Assembly: GCA_017462265.1 (NCBI GenBank)
Contig: JAFTRN010000002.1
Location: 32,097-96,096 of the forward strand
DNA length: 64,000 nucleotides
From: Coprobacter sp.
GTDB taxonomy: Bacteria > Bacteroidota > Bacteroidia > Bacteroidales > UBA11471
Direction of reading: 5' to 3'
Shown here: positions 44,278 to 55,467 of the stretch, one piece after another
Position numbering within the stretch: the stretch's first letter is position 1
Layout: every line of letters starts with the position of its first letter
Notes under the pieces: model-generated
Told to the model about the DNA's origin: nothing
Seen by the model: only the letters and a program-made list of their open reading frames with translations
The model's database searches: none
Program-made: the position numbers and the translations under genes

Positions 44278-46206
44278 TTACATACAGCACAATACGATGA
44301 ATGCTACAAGCAAGGCGCCGAACAAGAATACAACGGCGTAAGATTGCAGACGACCCGATTGCAACCCGCGTATATGGTACGAGGCCCATTGTGTGGCGGT
44401 GGCCATAAGATTCATGGTGCCGTCGATGATATGGCGGTCGAACCAAGCGATGGGGGCGCAGATATATCGGAAGATGATTTTGTGTGTTACAAACAGGTAT
44501 ATCTCATCGAAGTAGAAACGGTGATAAGCCCAAGTATGGAGGCTGCGCATAGAGTCGGCCATGCGAGTGGGCTTGTCGTTGGGTTTCATATACAGCCAGG
44601 TGGCGAGCGCTATACCTATGATGGCTATGGCGATACTTGTACCGGCCACGGTCCAGTTGAGATGAATATCGTAGGAAAGTCCGGTAGGTGTTACGAAGTT
44701 GCCGAAAGGAATAAATCCGGCAAAGCAGGTAACGACAGCCAAGAACAGCAAGGGTATGGTCATGGTTTTCGGTGCTTCGTGCGGAGTATGTTCGTGGTGA
44801 GCCTCTTTACCCCAGAAAATATTGAAGTAGAGACGGAACATATAGAATGCGGTGAGACCGGCTACCAGCGACATCCAGATGCCCCAGAACGCGCTCTTGT
44901 CAAATGCGGCGGCCAAAATCTCGTCTTTACTGAAGAAGCCCGAGAAGGGGGGAATACCGGCTATGGCAAGGCAGGCGATGAGGAACGTGATGTGGGTGAT
45001 GGGCATATATTTGCGCAGACCGCCCATGGCCGACATCTCGTTGGAGTGTACGGCGTGAATGATAGCACCGGCTCCGAGGAAGAGCAATGCCTTGAACATA
45101 GCATGAGTGAACAGGTGGAACATAGAGGCCATATAGCCGAGACCGCCGTGTCCTTCATGATCGAGCTCCATCGAGGTACATACCCCGAGAGCTACAATCA
45201 TAAACGCGATTTGCGAGATGGTAGAGAAGGCGAGTACACGCTTGATGTCGGTCTGCACACAAGCCACGATAGCGGCATAGAGCGCGGTGATGGCACCGAT
45301 TACGGTGATGAACATCAGCACATCGGGAGTCTGTATTACATACACGGGGAACAATCGGGCTACCAAGTACACACCGGCTACAACCATCGTAGCGGCGTGG
45401 ATAAGAGCCGATACGGGAGTGGGACCCTCCATAGCGTCGGGCAGCCAGATGTGCAAGGGGAACATGGCCGACTTACCGGCACCACCCATAAATATGAGAG
45501 CCATAGCCCATGAGGCGGCCGATATACCGAGGAACGACTTGCCGGCGGCTGTATCGATGAGCGATACCGAACCATTGGTCAGTGTCTCGAAGTCGAAAGT
45601 TTTGGTGAAGAACGAGAGCAACAAGATACCGATGAGGAAGCCGAGGTCGGCAAAACGGGTCACGATGAATGCTTTCTTCGAGGCGGCTACTGCCGATTGC
45701 TTGGTATAGTAGAAACCGATGAGCAGATACGATGAAGCACCCACAAGCTCCCAGAAAATATACATTTGGAAGATGTTGGTGGCTACAACCAATCCCAGCA
45801 TCGAGAAGGTGAAGAGCGAGAGGAATGCGTAGTAGCGTTGGAATCCCGTCTCCCCATGCATATATCCGAGACTGTAGATATGCACCATCAACGATACGGT
45901 GGTGATGACTACGAGCATCATTACCGAAATGGGATCGAGTAATATGCCGAGCTTTATAATGAGGCTCTCGGTAAATTGCAACCATGTGAAATTGTAAGGG
46001 GTAACAGTTGCGAACACTCCGTCGATGCGGGGCATTGTGAAATACTGTGCTGCGACGATATAGGCCAATACGGTGATGATGAACAGCCCCGATGTACCCA
46101 GCATACCGGCAGTGCGGTGCGACATTTTATGCCCGCAGAGACCGAGCGTGACAAACATCAGCATCGGCAGCAATAATATGATGAATGAATAGTTGAATAT
46201 TTCCAT
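44278..46206 (-). CDS. nuoL: Complex I subunit NuoL
   Basis: 642-residue distal proton-pumping subunit with a long lateral helix at the C-terminus. SAMFPLHIWLPDAMEGPTPVSALIHAATMVVAGVYL and DIKRVLAFSTISQIAFM are standard. The C-terminal region (HHEHTPHEAPKTM insert, then the helix and final transmembrane segment) is normal for the family. It follows nuoK by 22 bases. Confidence 0.96.
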   Translation of the reverse strand: MEIFNYSFIILLLPMLMFVTLGLCGHKMSHRTAGMLGTSGLFIITVLAYIVAAQYFTMPRIDGVFATVTPYNFTWLQFTESLIIKLGILLDPISVMMLVVITTVSLMVHIYSLGYMHGETGFQRYYAFLSLFTFSMLGLVVATNIFQMYIFWELVGASSYLLIGFYYTKQSAVAASKKAFIVTRFADLGFLIGILLLSFFTKTFDFETLTNGSVSLIDTAAGKSFLGISAASWAMALIFMGGAGKSAMFPLHIWLPDAMEGPTPVSALIHAATMVVAGVYLVARLFPVYVIQTPDVLMFITVIGAITALYAAIVACVQTDIKRVLAFSTISQIAFMIVALGVCTSMELDHEGHGGLGYMASMFHLFTHAMFKALLFLGAGAIIHAVHSNEMSAMGGLRKYMPITHITFLIACLAIAGIPPFSGFFSKDEILAAAFDKSAFWGIWMSLVAGLTAFYMFRLYFNIFWGKEAHHEHTPHEAPKTMTIPLLFLAVVTCFAGFIPFGNFVTPTGLSYDIHLNWTVAGTSIAIAIIGIALATWLYMKPNDKPTRMADSMRSLHTWAYHRFYFDEIYLFVTHKIIFRYICAPIAWFDRHIIDGTMNLMATATQWASYHIRGLQSGRLQSYAVVFLFGALLVAFIVLCCM

Positions 46207-46228
46207 AGCAGTTGTTATAGCGATAAAA

Positions 46229-46540
46229 TCAATACTTCATTTTGTCGAGGTTATCTACTTTGATATTTTTGATATTGCGGTAGATATTGATGATGATGGC
46301 GATAGCGATAGCTGTCTCGGCTGCTGCGATGGCTACGGCGAAAAGGGTGAAGAAGAACCCTTCGAGCTGTCCGGGGAACAGATAGCGATTGAAGACAACG
46401 AAATTGATATCGACGGCATTGAGCATCAATTCAAGTGAAATAAGTATGGCCAACAGGTTTTTGCGGGTTACGAATCCATACACACCGGCAAAGAACATGA
46501 TGGTGCTTACCACTACATAGTAAATCATGGGTATTTCCAT
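46229..46540 (-). CDS. nuoK: Complex I subunit NuoK
   Basis: 103 residues, three transmembrane helices. The conserved membrane glutamates are in LISLELMLNAVDINFVVF and AVAIAAAETAIAIAI. Part of the E-channel/quinone coupling region of the membrane arm. 6 bases after nuoJ. Confidence 0.95.
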   Translation of the reverse strand: MEIPMIYYVVVSTIMFFAGVYGFVTRKNLLAILISLELMLNAVDINFVVFNRYLFPGQLEGFFFTLFAVAIAAAETAIAIAIIINIYRNIKNIKVDNLDKMKY

Positions 46541-46546
46541 AGTTCT

Positions 46547-47059
46547 TTATCTTTTACGGGCAATCATTATGCCACCGATTATACAAGCGAGTAACAACAC
46601 ACTGATGGCCTCGAAAGGCAACAGATATTGATATTTGTCCATACCCATCAACATGTGACCTATGGCTTTCATATCCCACTCTCCGCCGGCGGCGTATTGC
46701 GAGGGGAAGAAGTCGTGAGTACACAAGGTGTAGAGACACAAGGCGGCGCCACTGATGGCGGCAAGCAATCCCCAGCCTCGTTTTGTTGAGGATATTTTGT
46801 CGGATTTCTCGCCCAACTTACTGGTGAGCAAGATGGCGAAGACAAATAGTACGACGATACCTCCGGCGTAGATAGTTATCTGTACGGCTCCGAGGAAGTG
46901 ATAGTCGAGCTGAAAGTAGAATCCTGCCGTGGCAAAAAGCACGAAAAGCAGGTAGGTAGCAGCTCGCAATATGCGACGGCTGGTCACTGCTAATATCGAG
47001 CAGATGACGATTACCGCCGAAAGCAGAAAAAATATAATTTGACCGGCTACTTGTTCCAT
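46547..47059 (-). CDS. nuoJ: Complex I subunit NuoJ
   Basis: 170 residues, five transmembrane helices. The third-helix region YAGGIVVLFVFAILL matches the pi-bulge helix of NuoJ, preceded by LDYHFLGAVQITI. Length is normal. 9 bases after nuoI. Confidence 0.95.
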   Translation of the reverse strand: MEQVAGQIIFFLLSAVIVICSILAVTSRRILRAATYLLFVLFATAGFYFQLDYHFLGAVQITIYAGGIVVLFVFAILLTSKLGEKSDKISSTKRGWGLLAAISGAALCLYTLCTHDFFPSQYAAGGEWDMKAIGHMLMGMDKYQYLLPFEAISVLLLACIIGGIMIARKR

Positions 47060-47068
47060 ATCGAAATA

Positions 47069-47530
47069 TTATTTTGTTGATTCGGGTTTACGATTGAGGT
47101 GTTTTACCAATACCGACCGGGTAAATACGGCTTGTTCGAACTCGTTGGTAAATTCCAATGCGTCGTGGGGACAAGAGGTCACGCACAATTGGCAGAATAC
47201 GCAACTTCCGAGGTCGTAGATGTAGTCATCGAGTACGCGTTTGGTCTTGCCGTCTTCGGTTGTCACCTTTTTGGGTACGATGGTGATGGTACCGTTGGGA
47301 CAATTCATTTGGCATATACCGCAAGCGATACATTTGTGATTACCTTCGGCGTCGTATTTGAGCGACAAGGTGGCTCTGAAACGTTCGGGTATTTCGAGTG
47401 TGGCTCTGTTCTCGGGATATTTCTCTGTGATTTTCGGTGTAAAAAACTCTACGAAAGTGATTTTCATACCCACAAGGAGACTCCACAGACCCTTCCCGAA
47501 GGAGACGAAATAGTTTTTAATACTTTCCAT
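47069..47530 (-). CDS. nuoI: Complex I subunit NuoI (2x 4Fe-4S)
   Basis: 153-residue ferredoxin-like subunit carrying two 4Fe-4S clusters that pass electrons towards NuoB. Motifs CIACGICQMNCPNG and CVFCQLCVTSCPHD. The N-terminal amphipathic part FFTPKITEKYPENRATLEIPERFR is typical. It is separated from atpG by 73 bases, the largest gap in the cluster, which includes a small hairpin GACGG-CTTT-CCGTC, but no TAnnTTTG box was found there, so transcription may run through from the atp genes. Confidence 0.95.
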   Translation of the reverse strand: MESIKNYFVSFGKGLWSLLVGMKITFVEFFTPKITEKYPENRATLEIPERFRATLSLKYDAEGNHKCIACGICQMNCPNGTITIVPKKVTTEDGKTKRVLDDYIYDLGSCVFCQLCVTSCPHDALEFTNEFEQAVFTRSVLVKHLNRKPESTK

Positions 47531-47603
47531 AAATGGTAATGTAGCTCTTCTTTTGTTTTTTTACATAGTGTGGCAAAGACGGAAAGCCGTCCCGGCCTGA
47601 TAA

Positions 47604-48479
47604 TTATTGTACCGAGCCGCCCACAAGGTCGAGCAACTCGTTGGTAATACTTTGTTGACGCAGTTTGTTGTATTCCAGTCGCAACTCGTCGAGCAGCTTC
47701 TGAGCATTATCGCTGGCTGTCTGCATGGCCATGATGCGTGCGCCTTGTTCCGAGGTGCGACTTTGCAGTATGGCCTCTTGGAACGATGAGAGGGCAAACA
47801 GGGGAAGTATGGCCTCGAATATCGATGCTCTGTCGGGCTCGTAGAGGTAGGGGGTGACGCGAGCCGGTGTAGCAGAGGCTTGCAACTCATCGATGCTCAC
47901 GGGCAGAATGGTGCGTGTCTTTACGATTTGGGTAGCTATACTTTTGTAGAACGTGTATATACATTCTACCGTATCGTATTCTTTGTGGAGAAACGCATCA
48001 ATCATTTCGCCCAGAAATCGTTTTACCTCGTCGGGGGTGCTGTGTATCGAGAAGTAATCGCGACTGCACGAGGTGATACCCTCGGTTTTGGTCACGGCCG
48101 AAATCACTTTCCCCCCGATGGGATATACATCGATGGAAAGGGGTTCCGATACCGAGGCACGCAGAGCCTCTACCCGGGCCAAGAGGGCTTTGTAGAGGTT
48201 GGCGTTGAAAGCACCGCAGTGGCCTTCGTCCGAAGCTATCAGCACAATGGCAACCCGACGTAACGGACGTTGTTCGCACAGGGGCGATACAAAGTCCACA
48301 TCCGCCGACAACAGATTGTTGATGGTATTTTGGAGCTGTTCGCGATAGGGCTTCATGTGTGTCAGCGCCTGTTCGGCCTTCCGCAATTTTGCCGACGAGA
48401 TCATTTTCAGAGCTCCGGTGATTTTTTGGGAAGACTGTACCGAGCCGATTCTTCCCTTCAACTCGCGCATTGTCGCCAT
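47604..48479 (-). CDS. atpG: F1Fo ATP synthase gamma subunit
   Basis: 291-residue central rotor stalk. N-terminal helix RELKGRIGSVQSSQKITGALKMISSAKLRKAE and C-terminal helix ASDNAQKLLDELRLEYNKLRQQSITNELLDLVGG form the coiled coil. Last gene of the ATP synthase block, 5 bases after atpA. Confidence 0.95.
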   Translation of the reverse strand: MATMRELKGRIGSVQSSQKITGALKMISSAKLRKAEQALTHMKPYREQLQNTINNLLSADVDFVSPLCEQRPLRRVAIVLIASDEGHCGAFNANLYKALLARVEALRASVSEPLSIDVYPIGGKVISAVTKTEGITSCSRDYFSIHSTPDEVKRFLGEMIDAFLHKEYDTVECIYTFYKSIATQIVKTRTILPVSIDELQASATPARVTPYLYEPDRASIFEAILPLFALSSFQEAILQSRTSEQGARIMAMQTASDNAQKLLDELRLEYNKLRQQSITNELLDLVGGSVQ

Positions 48480-48484
48480 GATTG

Positions 48485-50062
48485 TTAAGCCTTAATCTGT
48501 TCTACAACTTCTTCAGCCACTTTGTGCAGCAGGGTTTCGATTTCGGGGGTGAGTTTACCCTCTTTCAGCGGGTCGAGCACATCGGCGCGATGGCGTGCGT
48601 TCAATATTTCGAGGAAGAGTTTCTCGAACGCTGCCACCTTCTCGATAGGCAGGTTACGCAACAAGCCTTTTGTACCGCAATAGATTACGGCGATTTCGTT
48701 TTCTACGGGCATAGGCGAGTATTGCGGTTGCACGAGCAACATACTGTTTTTACGACCTTTGTCGATAACCATGGCGGTCACAGGGTCGAGGTCGCCACCG
48801 AATTGCGAGAACGACTCGAGTTCGCGGTATTGAGCCTGGTCTATCTTCAGCGTACCGGCCACTTTCTTCATCGATTTCACCTGAGCGTTACCACCTACAC
48901 GCGATACCGATATACCTACGTTGATGGCGGGACGCATACCTTGGTTGAAGAGGGCGGTTTCGAGGAATATCTGACCGTCGGTAATCGAAATTACGTTGGT
49001 GGGGATATAGGCCGAAACGTCACCGGCTTGTGTCTCGATGATGGGGAGAGCTGTGAGCGAACCACCGCCTTTTACATGCTTGCGCATCACCTCGGGTAGG
49101 TCGTTCATGGTAGCGGCCACGCTGTCGTTAGCAATAATTTTTGCGGCACGCTCCAAGAGACGGGAGTGGAGATAGAATATATCACCGGGGTAGGCTTCAC
49201 GACCTGAGGGACGACGCAGAATCAACGAAATCTCGCGATAAGCGACGGCTTGCTTCGAGAGGTCGTCGTACACGACCAACGCGTGGCGACCGCTGTCGCG
49301 GAAGTACTCACCGATAGTAGCACCGGCAAACGGGGCATAGTATCGCATTGAGGCCGAGTCGGAGGCGTTGGCAGCCAAGATGATGGTGTATTCGAGGGCG
49401 CCATGCTCGCGCAGGGTGTTTACCAAGGTGGCAACCGACGAGGCTTTCTGTCCGATAGCCACATAGATACAATATACCGGGTCACCGTTGAGATAGTTCT
49501 GGCGTTGATTCAGTATGGTATCTATGGCGATAGAGGTCTTACCGGTCTGACGGTCGCCGATAATCAACTCACGCTGTCCGCGACCGATGGGTATCATGGC
49601 ATCGACAGCCTTGATACCGGTCTGCAACGGTTGGTTTACCGGTTGGCGGAATATTACACCGGGTGCTTTGCGGTCGAGGGGCAGGTCTATGGTTTCGCCG
49701 GTTATGGCGCCTGCACCGTCGATAGGTTCGCCCAGAGTATTGATTACGCGGCCTATGAGACCATCGCCTACGGGAATCGAAGCGATTTTGCCCGTGCGGC
49801 GCACAGTCATGTTCTCTTTGACCGAGCTGCCTGATCCCATCAAAATGACACCGACATTACTTTCCTCGAGGTTCATGGCCACGCCGCGCACACCATTTTC
49901 GAACTCTACCAGCTCGCTCGAGCTTACGTTATCGAGTCCGAATACGTGAGCAACACCATCGCCGACTTCGAGTACGGTACCGACCTCTTCAAAGGCTACT
50001 TTCGAATCGACCTCTTCGAGTTGTTGTTTCAGTATGTCTGAAATCTCATTTGGTTTGATCAT
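48485..50062 (-). CDS. atpA: F1Fo ATP synthase alpha subunit
   Basis: 525 residues. P-loop [15 protein letters not shown] near 170, with [16 protein letters not shown] and the Arg-finger region VSRVGGNAQ. Non-catalytic nucleotide-binding subunit of the F1 hexamer. Start overlaps the atpH stop by 4 bases, indicating translational coupling. Confidence 0.97.
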   Translation of the reverse strand: MIKPNEISDILKQQLEEVDSKVAFEEVGTVLEVGDGVAHVFGLDNVSSSELVEFENGVRGVAMNLEESNVGVILMGSGSSVKENMTVRRTGKIASIPVGDGLIGRVINTLGEPIDGAGAITGETIDLPLDRKAPGVIFRQPVNQPLQTGIKAVDAMIPIGRGQRELIIGDRQTGKTSIAIDTILNQRQNYLNGDPVYCIYVAIGQKASSVATLVNTLREHGALEYTIILAANASDSASMRYYAPFAGATIGEYFRDSGRHALVVYDDLSKQAVAYREISLILRRPSGREAYPGDIFYLHSRLLERAAKIIANDSVAATMNDLPEVMRKHVKGGGSLTALPIIETQAGDVSAYIPTNVISITDGQIFLETALFNQGMRPAINVGISVSRVGGNAQVKSMKKVAGTLKIDQAQYRELESFSQFGGDLDPVTAMVIDKGRKNSMLLVQPQYSPMPVENEIAVIYCGTKGLLRNLPIEKVAAFEKLFLEILNARHRADVLDPLKEGKLTPEIETLLHKVAEEVVEQIKA

Positions 50063-50619
50063 AATTTCGTTTTGCTGTTTATTAATTTTAAACGCAATAT
50101 TTTCAGTTCTTTTTCGATGGAGGCATCTAATTGCCGGCCATCGACGTTGAGCACGAATCCGCCAATGATATTTTCATCTACGATGTGCTCCAATTCCAAT
50201 GTTTTGTCTTTGCATTGGGTGGCCACTACGGCCTCGATGCGGTCCAACGTGGCTTTGTCGAGCGACGATGCGGTCACTACCGATGCTTTGACAATATGGT
50301 TGAGCTCCCGATACAACTTTTGATACACAAGCATGATGGCACGGGTGTGACACTCACGATGTTGTGACAAAAGCAGACGGACGAAACGAAGGTACTCTTC
50401 CGATGAAGCAGAGTCGATACCGGCAGCGGTGAGCAACAGACGCTCTTTTTTGTCGGCTTTGAGTACCGGATTTACCAATGCGCATTGCAAGTCGGGGTGA
50501 GCCGCGAAACTCTCCTCGGTCTGCCGTGCAATCTCATACATGCGCCCTGTTTGGTTTTTGTCTTGGGCATATTTGAGCAGGGCTTTGGCATATCGGTATG
50601 CGATAAGTCCTTCGTTCAT
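50059..50619 (-). CDS. atpH: F1Fo ATP synthase delta subunit
   Basis: 186 residues; connects F1 to the peripheral stalk. N-terminal helical bundle [18 protein letters not shown] and the C-terminal conserved [24 protein letters not shown]. 6 bases after atpF. Confidence 0.93.
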   Translation of the reverse strand: MNEGLIAYRYAKALLKYAQDKNQTGRMYEIARQTEESFAAHPDLQCALVNPVLKADKKERLLLTAAGIDSASSEEYLRFVRLLLSQHRECHTRAIMLVYQKLYRELNHIVKASVVTASSLDKATLDRIEAVVATQCKDKTLELEHIVDENIIGGFVLNVDGRQLDASIEKELKILRLKLINSKTKL

Positions 50620-50625
50620 ATCAGA

Positions 50626-51123
50626 TTAGTTTTTATTCTCGATGTCTGTTAGTAGTTTATCTGCCAATTCTATTTGTTTCTTGTCGTCAGACAACTCTTT
50701 GCGCATAAGTCGGCCGGCAACCTGTAATGCAAATTCGCTGACTTGTTGGCGGAACTGCATTTCCGATTCCTTGCGAGCCTGCTCTATCGATACGGCGGCG
50801 GCGTCCATTATCTTTTTAGCCTCTACGGTAGCCGCTTTGCGCGCCTCTTCTATGATTTGCGTCTTGGCTTGTGCGGCCTCTCGCAATATTTCGAGTTGCT
50901 TTTGTTGGGCTTCGGCTATGAGGGCTTGCGCGTTTTCTGTAGCGTGTTCGAGTTGGCTTTTGGCTTCTTGCGCATAGGTCACGCCTTTGTCTATGAGGTC
51001 GGCGCGTGCGTCAACACTTTTCAGTATGACGGGCCATGCGTATTTTGCCAATATCACAAAGAGTATGGCAAACACGAGGAACATCCAGAAAACCAATCCG
51101 AATTCGGGGGTGAATAGTTCCAT
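50626..51123 (-). CDS. atpF: F1Fo ATP synthase b subunit
   Basis: 165 residues: one N-terminal transmembrane helix (FGLVFWMFLVFAILFVILAKYAW) and a long charged coiled coil rich in Ala, Glu, Gln and Lys that forms the peripheral stalk. 18 bases after atpE. Confidence 0.94.
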   Translation of the reverse strand: MELFTPEFGLVFWMFLVFAILFVILAKYAWPVILKSVDARADLIDKGVTYAQEAKSQLEHATENAQALIAEAQQKQLEILREAAQAKTQIIEEARKAATVEAKKIMDAAAVSIEQARKESEMQFRQQVSEFALQVAGRLMRKELSDDKKQIELADKLLTDIENKN

Positions 51124-51141
51124 AGTGTGTCTTTTGATATA

Positions 51142-51441
<300 letters not shown>

Positions 51442-51476
51442 TTAATGGTTATACTATTTTATTTTGTTTTCTTGTC

Positions 51477-52547
51477 TTATTTCGCGTGTTCTTTTTCGCC
51501 TTCACCATGTATTCTTGCCAAGCTGATGAATATCGTGGATAAGATGGTGAATACGTAGGCTTGTATGAAGCTTATCAGCACATCGAGCAGGTTCATGAAG
51601 AGCGAGAACGCTACCGACAGAACCGTGGTGCCGGCCAATACGGCGGTACCCATGGTACCAAAAATGAAGATAAGCGATATGAGTACGAGCACGATGAGGT
51701 GTCCACCCATCATGTTGGCAAACAGACGTATCATCAACGCTACCGGCTTGGTGATGGCACCAAACAACTCGATGACCGGCATCAAGGGTATGGGGCATTT
51801 CATCCACATCGGTACCTCGGGCCAGAACATATCTTTCCAATAATGTTTCGTGCCGGTGAGGTTTACCACCAAGAAGGTACATAAGGCCAATACCAACGTG
51901 ACGGCGATGTTGCCCGACAGGTTGGCGCCGGCTGGGAATATGACCATCAATCCCAATATGTTGATGAAGAAGATGAAGAAGAAGGCGGTGAGCAGATAGG
52001 GGGCATACCGCTTGGCATCATCGCGCAATATGGGTTTTATGAGGTCTTTATATATCATATCAATAATCATCTCCATGAATCCCCACCATTTGCGTGGCGC
52101 ACCGTTGGGGTGCTTGCGATACCAGCGAGCCATGGGTATGAAGCAGAGGCAAAGTAGCGCCGTAGCGATAAAAAGCGCCATTACATTCTTGGTAATCGAT
52201 ATGTCTATCGGGCGATAGATATTGCCTTGGGCATCGCGCGTCACGATCTTGCCCTTGAACTCACCTTCGGCCGGAATGAAGTATCCGTTGTACTCCTCGC
52301 CGTGCATCACGCGATGTGAGCTGAACAGGCTCCAATCTCCATTGTTGTCGCACACGATGATGGGCAACGGTATGCGATTGTGATGAGAGAAGGGCACTTC
52401 CCACCCGTAATTGTCGAGCAGGTGCCCGAAGATGGTCTCTTTGGCATCGAACGGCTCGCTCTCGTCGTGCGCGGCCCACACCTGCGGTGCCGACAGCATG
52501 GCGACAAGAAGTAGCGCGATACGTAGCAATATAGTTTTCTTCATCAC
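51477..52547 (-). CDS. atpB: F1Fo ATP synthase a subunit with long N-terminal extension
   Basis: 356 residues, about 100 more than E. coli AtpB. It starts with a cleavable-type signal peptide (MMKKTILLRIALLLVAMLSAPQVWA) and a polar, probably periplasmic, domain up to about residue 120, then the membrane part with the essential Arg in PVALMIRLFANMMGGHL and final helices VLISFIQAYVFTILSTIFIS. The extension is a known feature of Bacteroidota a subunits; its role is unknown. 47 bases separate it from atpE. Confidence 0.94.
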   Translation of the reverse strand: MMKKTILLRIALLLVAMLSAPQVWAAHDESEPFDAKETIFGHLLDNYGWEVPFSHHNRIPLPIIVCDNNGDWSLFSSHRVMHGEEYNGYFIPAEGEFKGKIVTRDAQGNIYRPIDISITKNVMALFIATALLCLCFIPMARWYRKHPNGAPRKWWGFMEMIIDMIYKDLIKPILRDDAKRYAPYLLTAFFFIFFINILGLMVIFPAGANLSGNIAVTLVLALCTFLVVNLTGTKHYWKDMFWPEVPMWMKCPIPLMPVIELFGAITKPVALMIRLFANMMGGHLIVLVLISLIFIFGTMGTAVLAGTTVLSVAFSLFMNLLDVLISFIQAYVFTILSTIFISLARIHGEGEKEHAK

Positions 52548-52560
52548 TTGTCTTTTACGG

Positions 52561-52806
52561 TTATTTTATGCACACGGCCACACGATTGTTGTTTACATCT
52601 ACAAATCCCCCATCTACCGATACGGTCTGTACCTCTCCGCCGGTTTCGTATTCTATGACACCTGCTTGCAATGCCGATAGTAGAGAGGCGTGGTCTTGCA
52701 ATACGGTGAATGAACCGAGCGCCCCGGGCAGGGTGACGCGCGAGACTTCGCCTTTGAAGAGTATTCCTGTTGCAGAGATTATTTCGAGATTCATAGCTTC
52801 GACCAT
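52561..52806 (-). CDS. atpC: F1Fo ATP synthase epsilon subunit, short form
   Basis: 81 residues, against about 135 for a full epsilon subunit. Only the N-terminal beta sandwich is present (LEIISATGILFKGEVSRVTLPGALGSFTVLQDHASLLSAL...GGFVDV); the C-terminal helical hairpin that inhibits ATP hydrolysis in many bacteria is absent. Start at 52806, 6 bases after atpD; a Met four codons later is also possible. 13 bases before atpB. Confidence 0.93.
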   Translation of the reverse strand: MVEAMNLEIISATGILFKGEVSRVTLPGALGSFTVLQDHASLLSALQAGVIEYETGGEVQTVSVDGGFVDVNNNRVAVCIK

Positions 52807-52812
52807 TTGTGA

Positions 52813-54348
<1,536 letters not shown>

Positions 54349-54351
54349 TTA

Positions 54352-55443
54352 TTAGAAGTGTATCTTGAAGATGGTCATCAATACCACGAGCAACAGGTTT
54401 ACAAATCCTATGGGTACGAGATATTTCCATTCCAAGTGCAGAAGTTGGTCTATACGCAGACGGGGGAATGTCCACTTGAACCACATGATGATAAACATCA
54501 TCACGGCTGTTTTGCCAAAGAACCAGATAATGGAAGGGATATAGTCCATGATGTTGTTGAAGGCTTCCCAACCACCGATGTGCAACGGAGCCCAGCCACC
54601 GAGGAACAGCAGAGAGGCGATACCGGCCACAATGAACATATTCAGATACTCGGCGAGGTAATAGAAACCGAAGTGGATACCCGAATACTCGGTATGGTAT
54701 CCGGCGGTAAGTTCCGACTCGGCCTCGGGAAGGTCGAACGGACCACGATTGGTCTCGGCCGTACCGGCAATCAAGTAGATAACGAAAGCGATAAACATGG
54801 GAATATGGCCCGTGAATATAAACCAGCCGTTGGTTACTTGTTGATCGACGAGTTGCGAGGTCTGCATCGTACCGGCATATACCACTACGGCGAGCATCGA
54901 CAGTCCGATAGATAGCTCGTAACTGATCATCTGTGCTCCACTACGCATGGCACCGATGAGGGTGTATTTGTTGTTACTCGACCAGCCCGCCAGTAATATG
55001 CCCAATACACCAATCGACGATACCGCCATGATGAAGAACACGCCGATATTGAAATCGAGTACCTGCAAGCCCTTACCAAACGGCATACAACCGAATGCCA
55101 ACATCGATGATAAAATCACGAGATAGGGGGCGAGGTTGAACAAGAATTTATCGGTGTGCTTTATGTCGATAAGCTCCTTGATGAGGATTTTCAACATGTC
55201 GGCGATACTCTGGAAGAGACCGAGCGGACCTACACGGTTGGGGCCTAAACGGCATTGGAAAAACGCGCAAATTTTACGTTCTCCGTAAATCAACGCCAAA
55301 GCGATAAGCGCATACAACAGCAGAAGTGCGAGACCTATCAATACAAATTCGATGAGGAGCGCGCCCCAGTCGGGTATGTAGGTTCTCAGGAAAGTGTCAA
55401 TCCACTGCGTTACAATCGAAAAATCGAAAATATTGTCTTGCAT
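54352..55443 (-). CDS. nuoH: Complex I subunit NuoH
   Basis: 363-residue membrane subunit that forms the quinone-binding chamber with NuoB and NuoD. Signatures: [39 protein letters not shown] and [29 protein letters not shown]. 24 bases after nuoCD. Confidence 0.96.
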   Translation of the reverse strand: MQDNIFDFSIVTQWIDTFLRTYIPDWGALLIEFVLIGLALLLLYALIALALIYGERKICAFFQCRLGPNRVGPLGLFQSIADMLKILIKELIDIKHTDKFLFNLAPYLVILSSMLAFGCMPFGKGLQVLDFNIGVFFIMAVSSIGVLGILLAGWSSNNKYTLIGAMRSGAQMISYELSIGLSMLAVVVYAGTMQTSQLVDQQVTNGWFIFTGHIPMFIAFVIYLIAGTAETNRGPFDLPEAESELTAGYHTEYSGIHFGFYYLAEYLNMFIVAGIASLLFLGGWAPLHIGGWEAFNNIMDYIPSIIWFFGKTAVMMFIIMWFKWTFPRLRIDQLLHLEWKYLVPIGFVNLLLVVLMTIFKIHF

Positions 55444-55467
55444 AGTTATATGTATTCTACTTATATA

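Noticed and set aside
44344..45513. Forward open frame of 389 codons
   Set aside because: Antisense to nuoL; no family resemblance and unusual composition. Treated as a shadow.
47531..47603. Separate promoter or terminator between atpG and nuoI
   Set aside because: Only a five-pair hairpin without a T run directly after it, and no TAnnTTTG box; evidence too weak to split the cluster.
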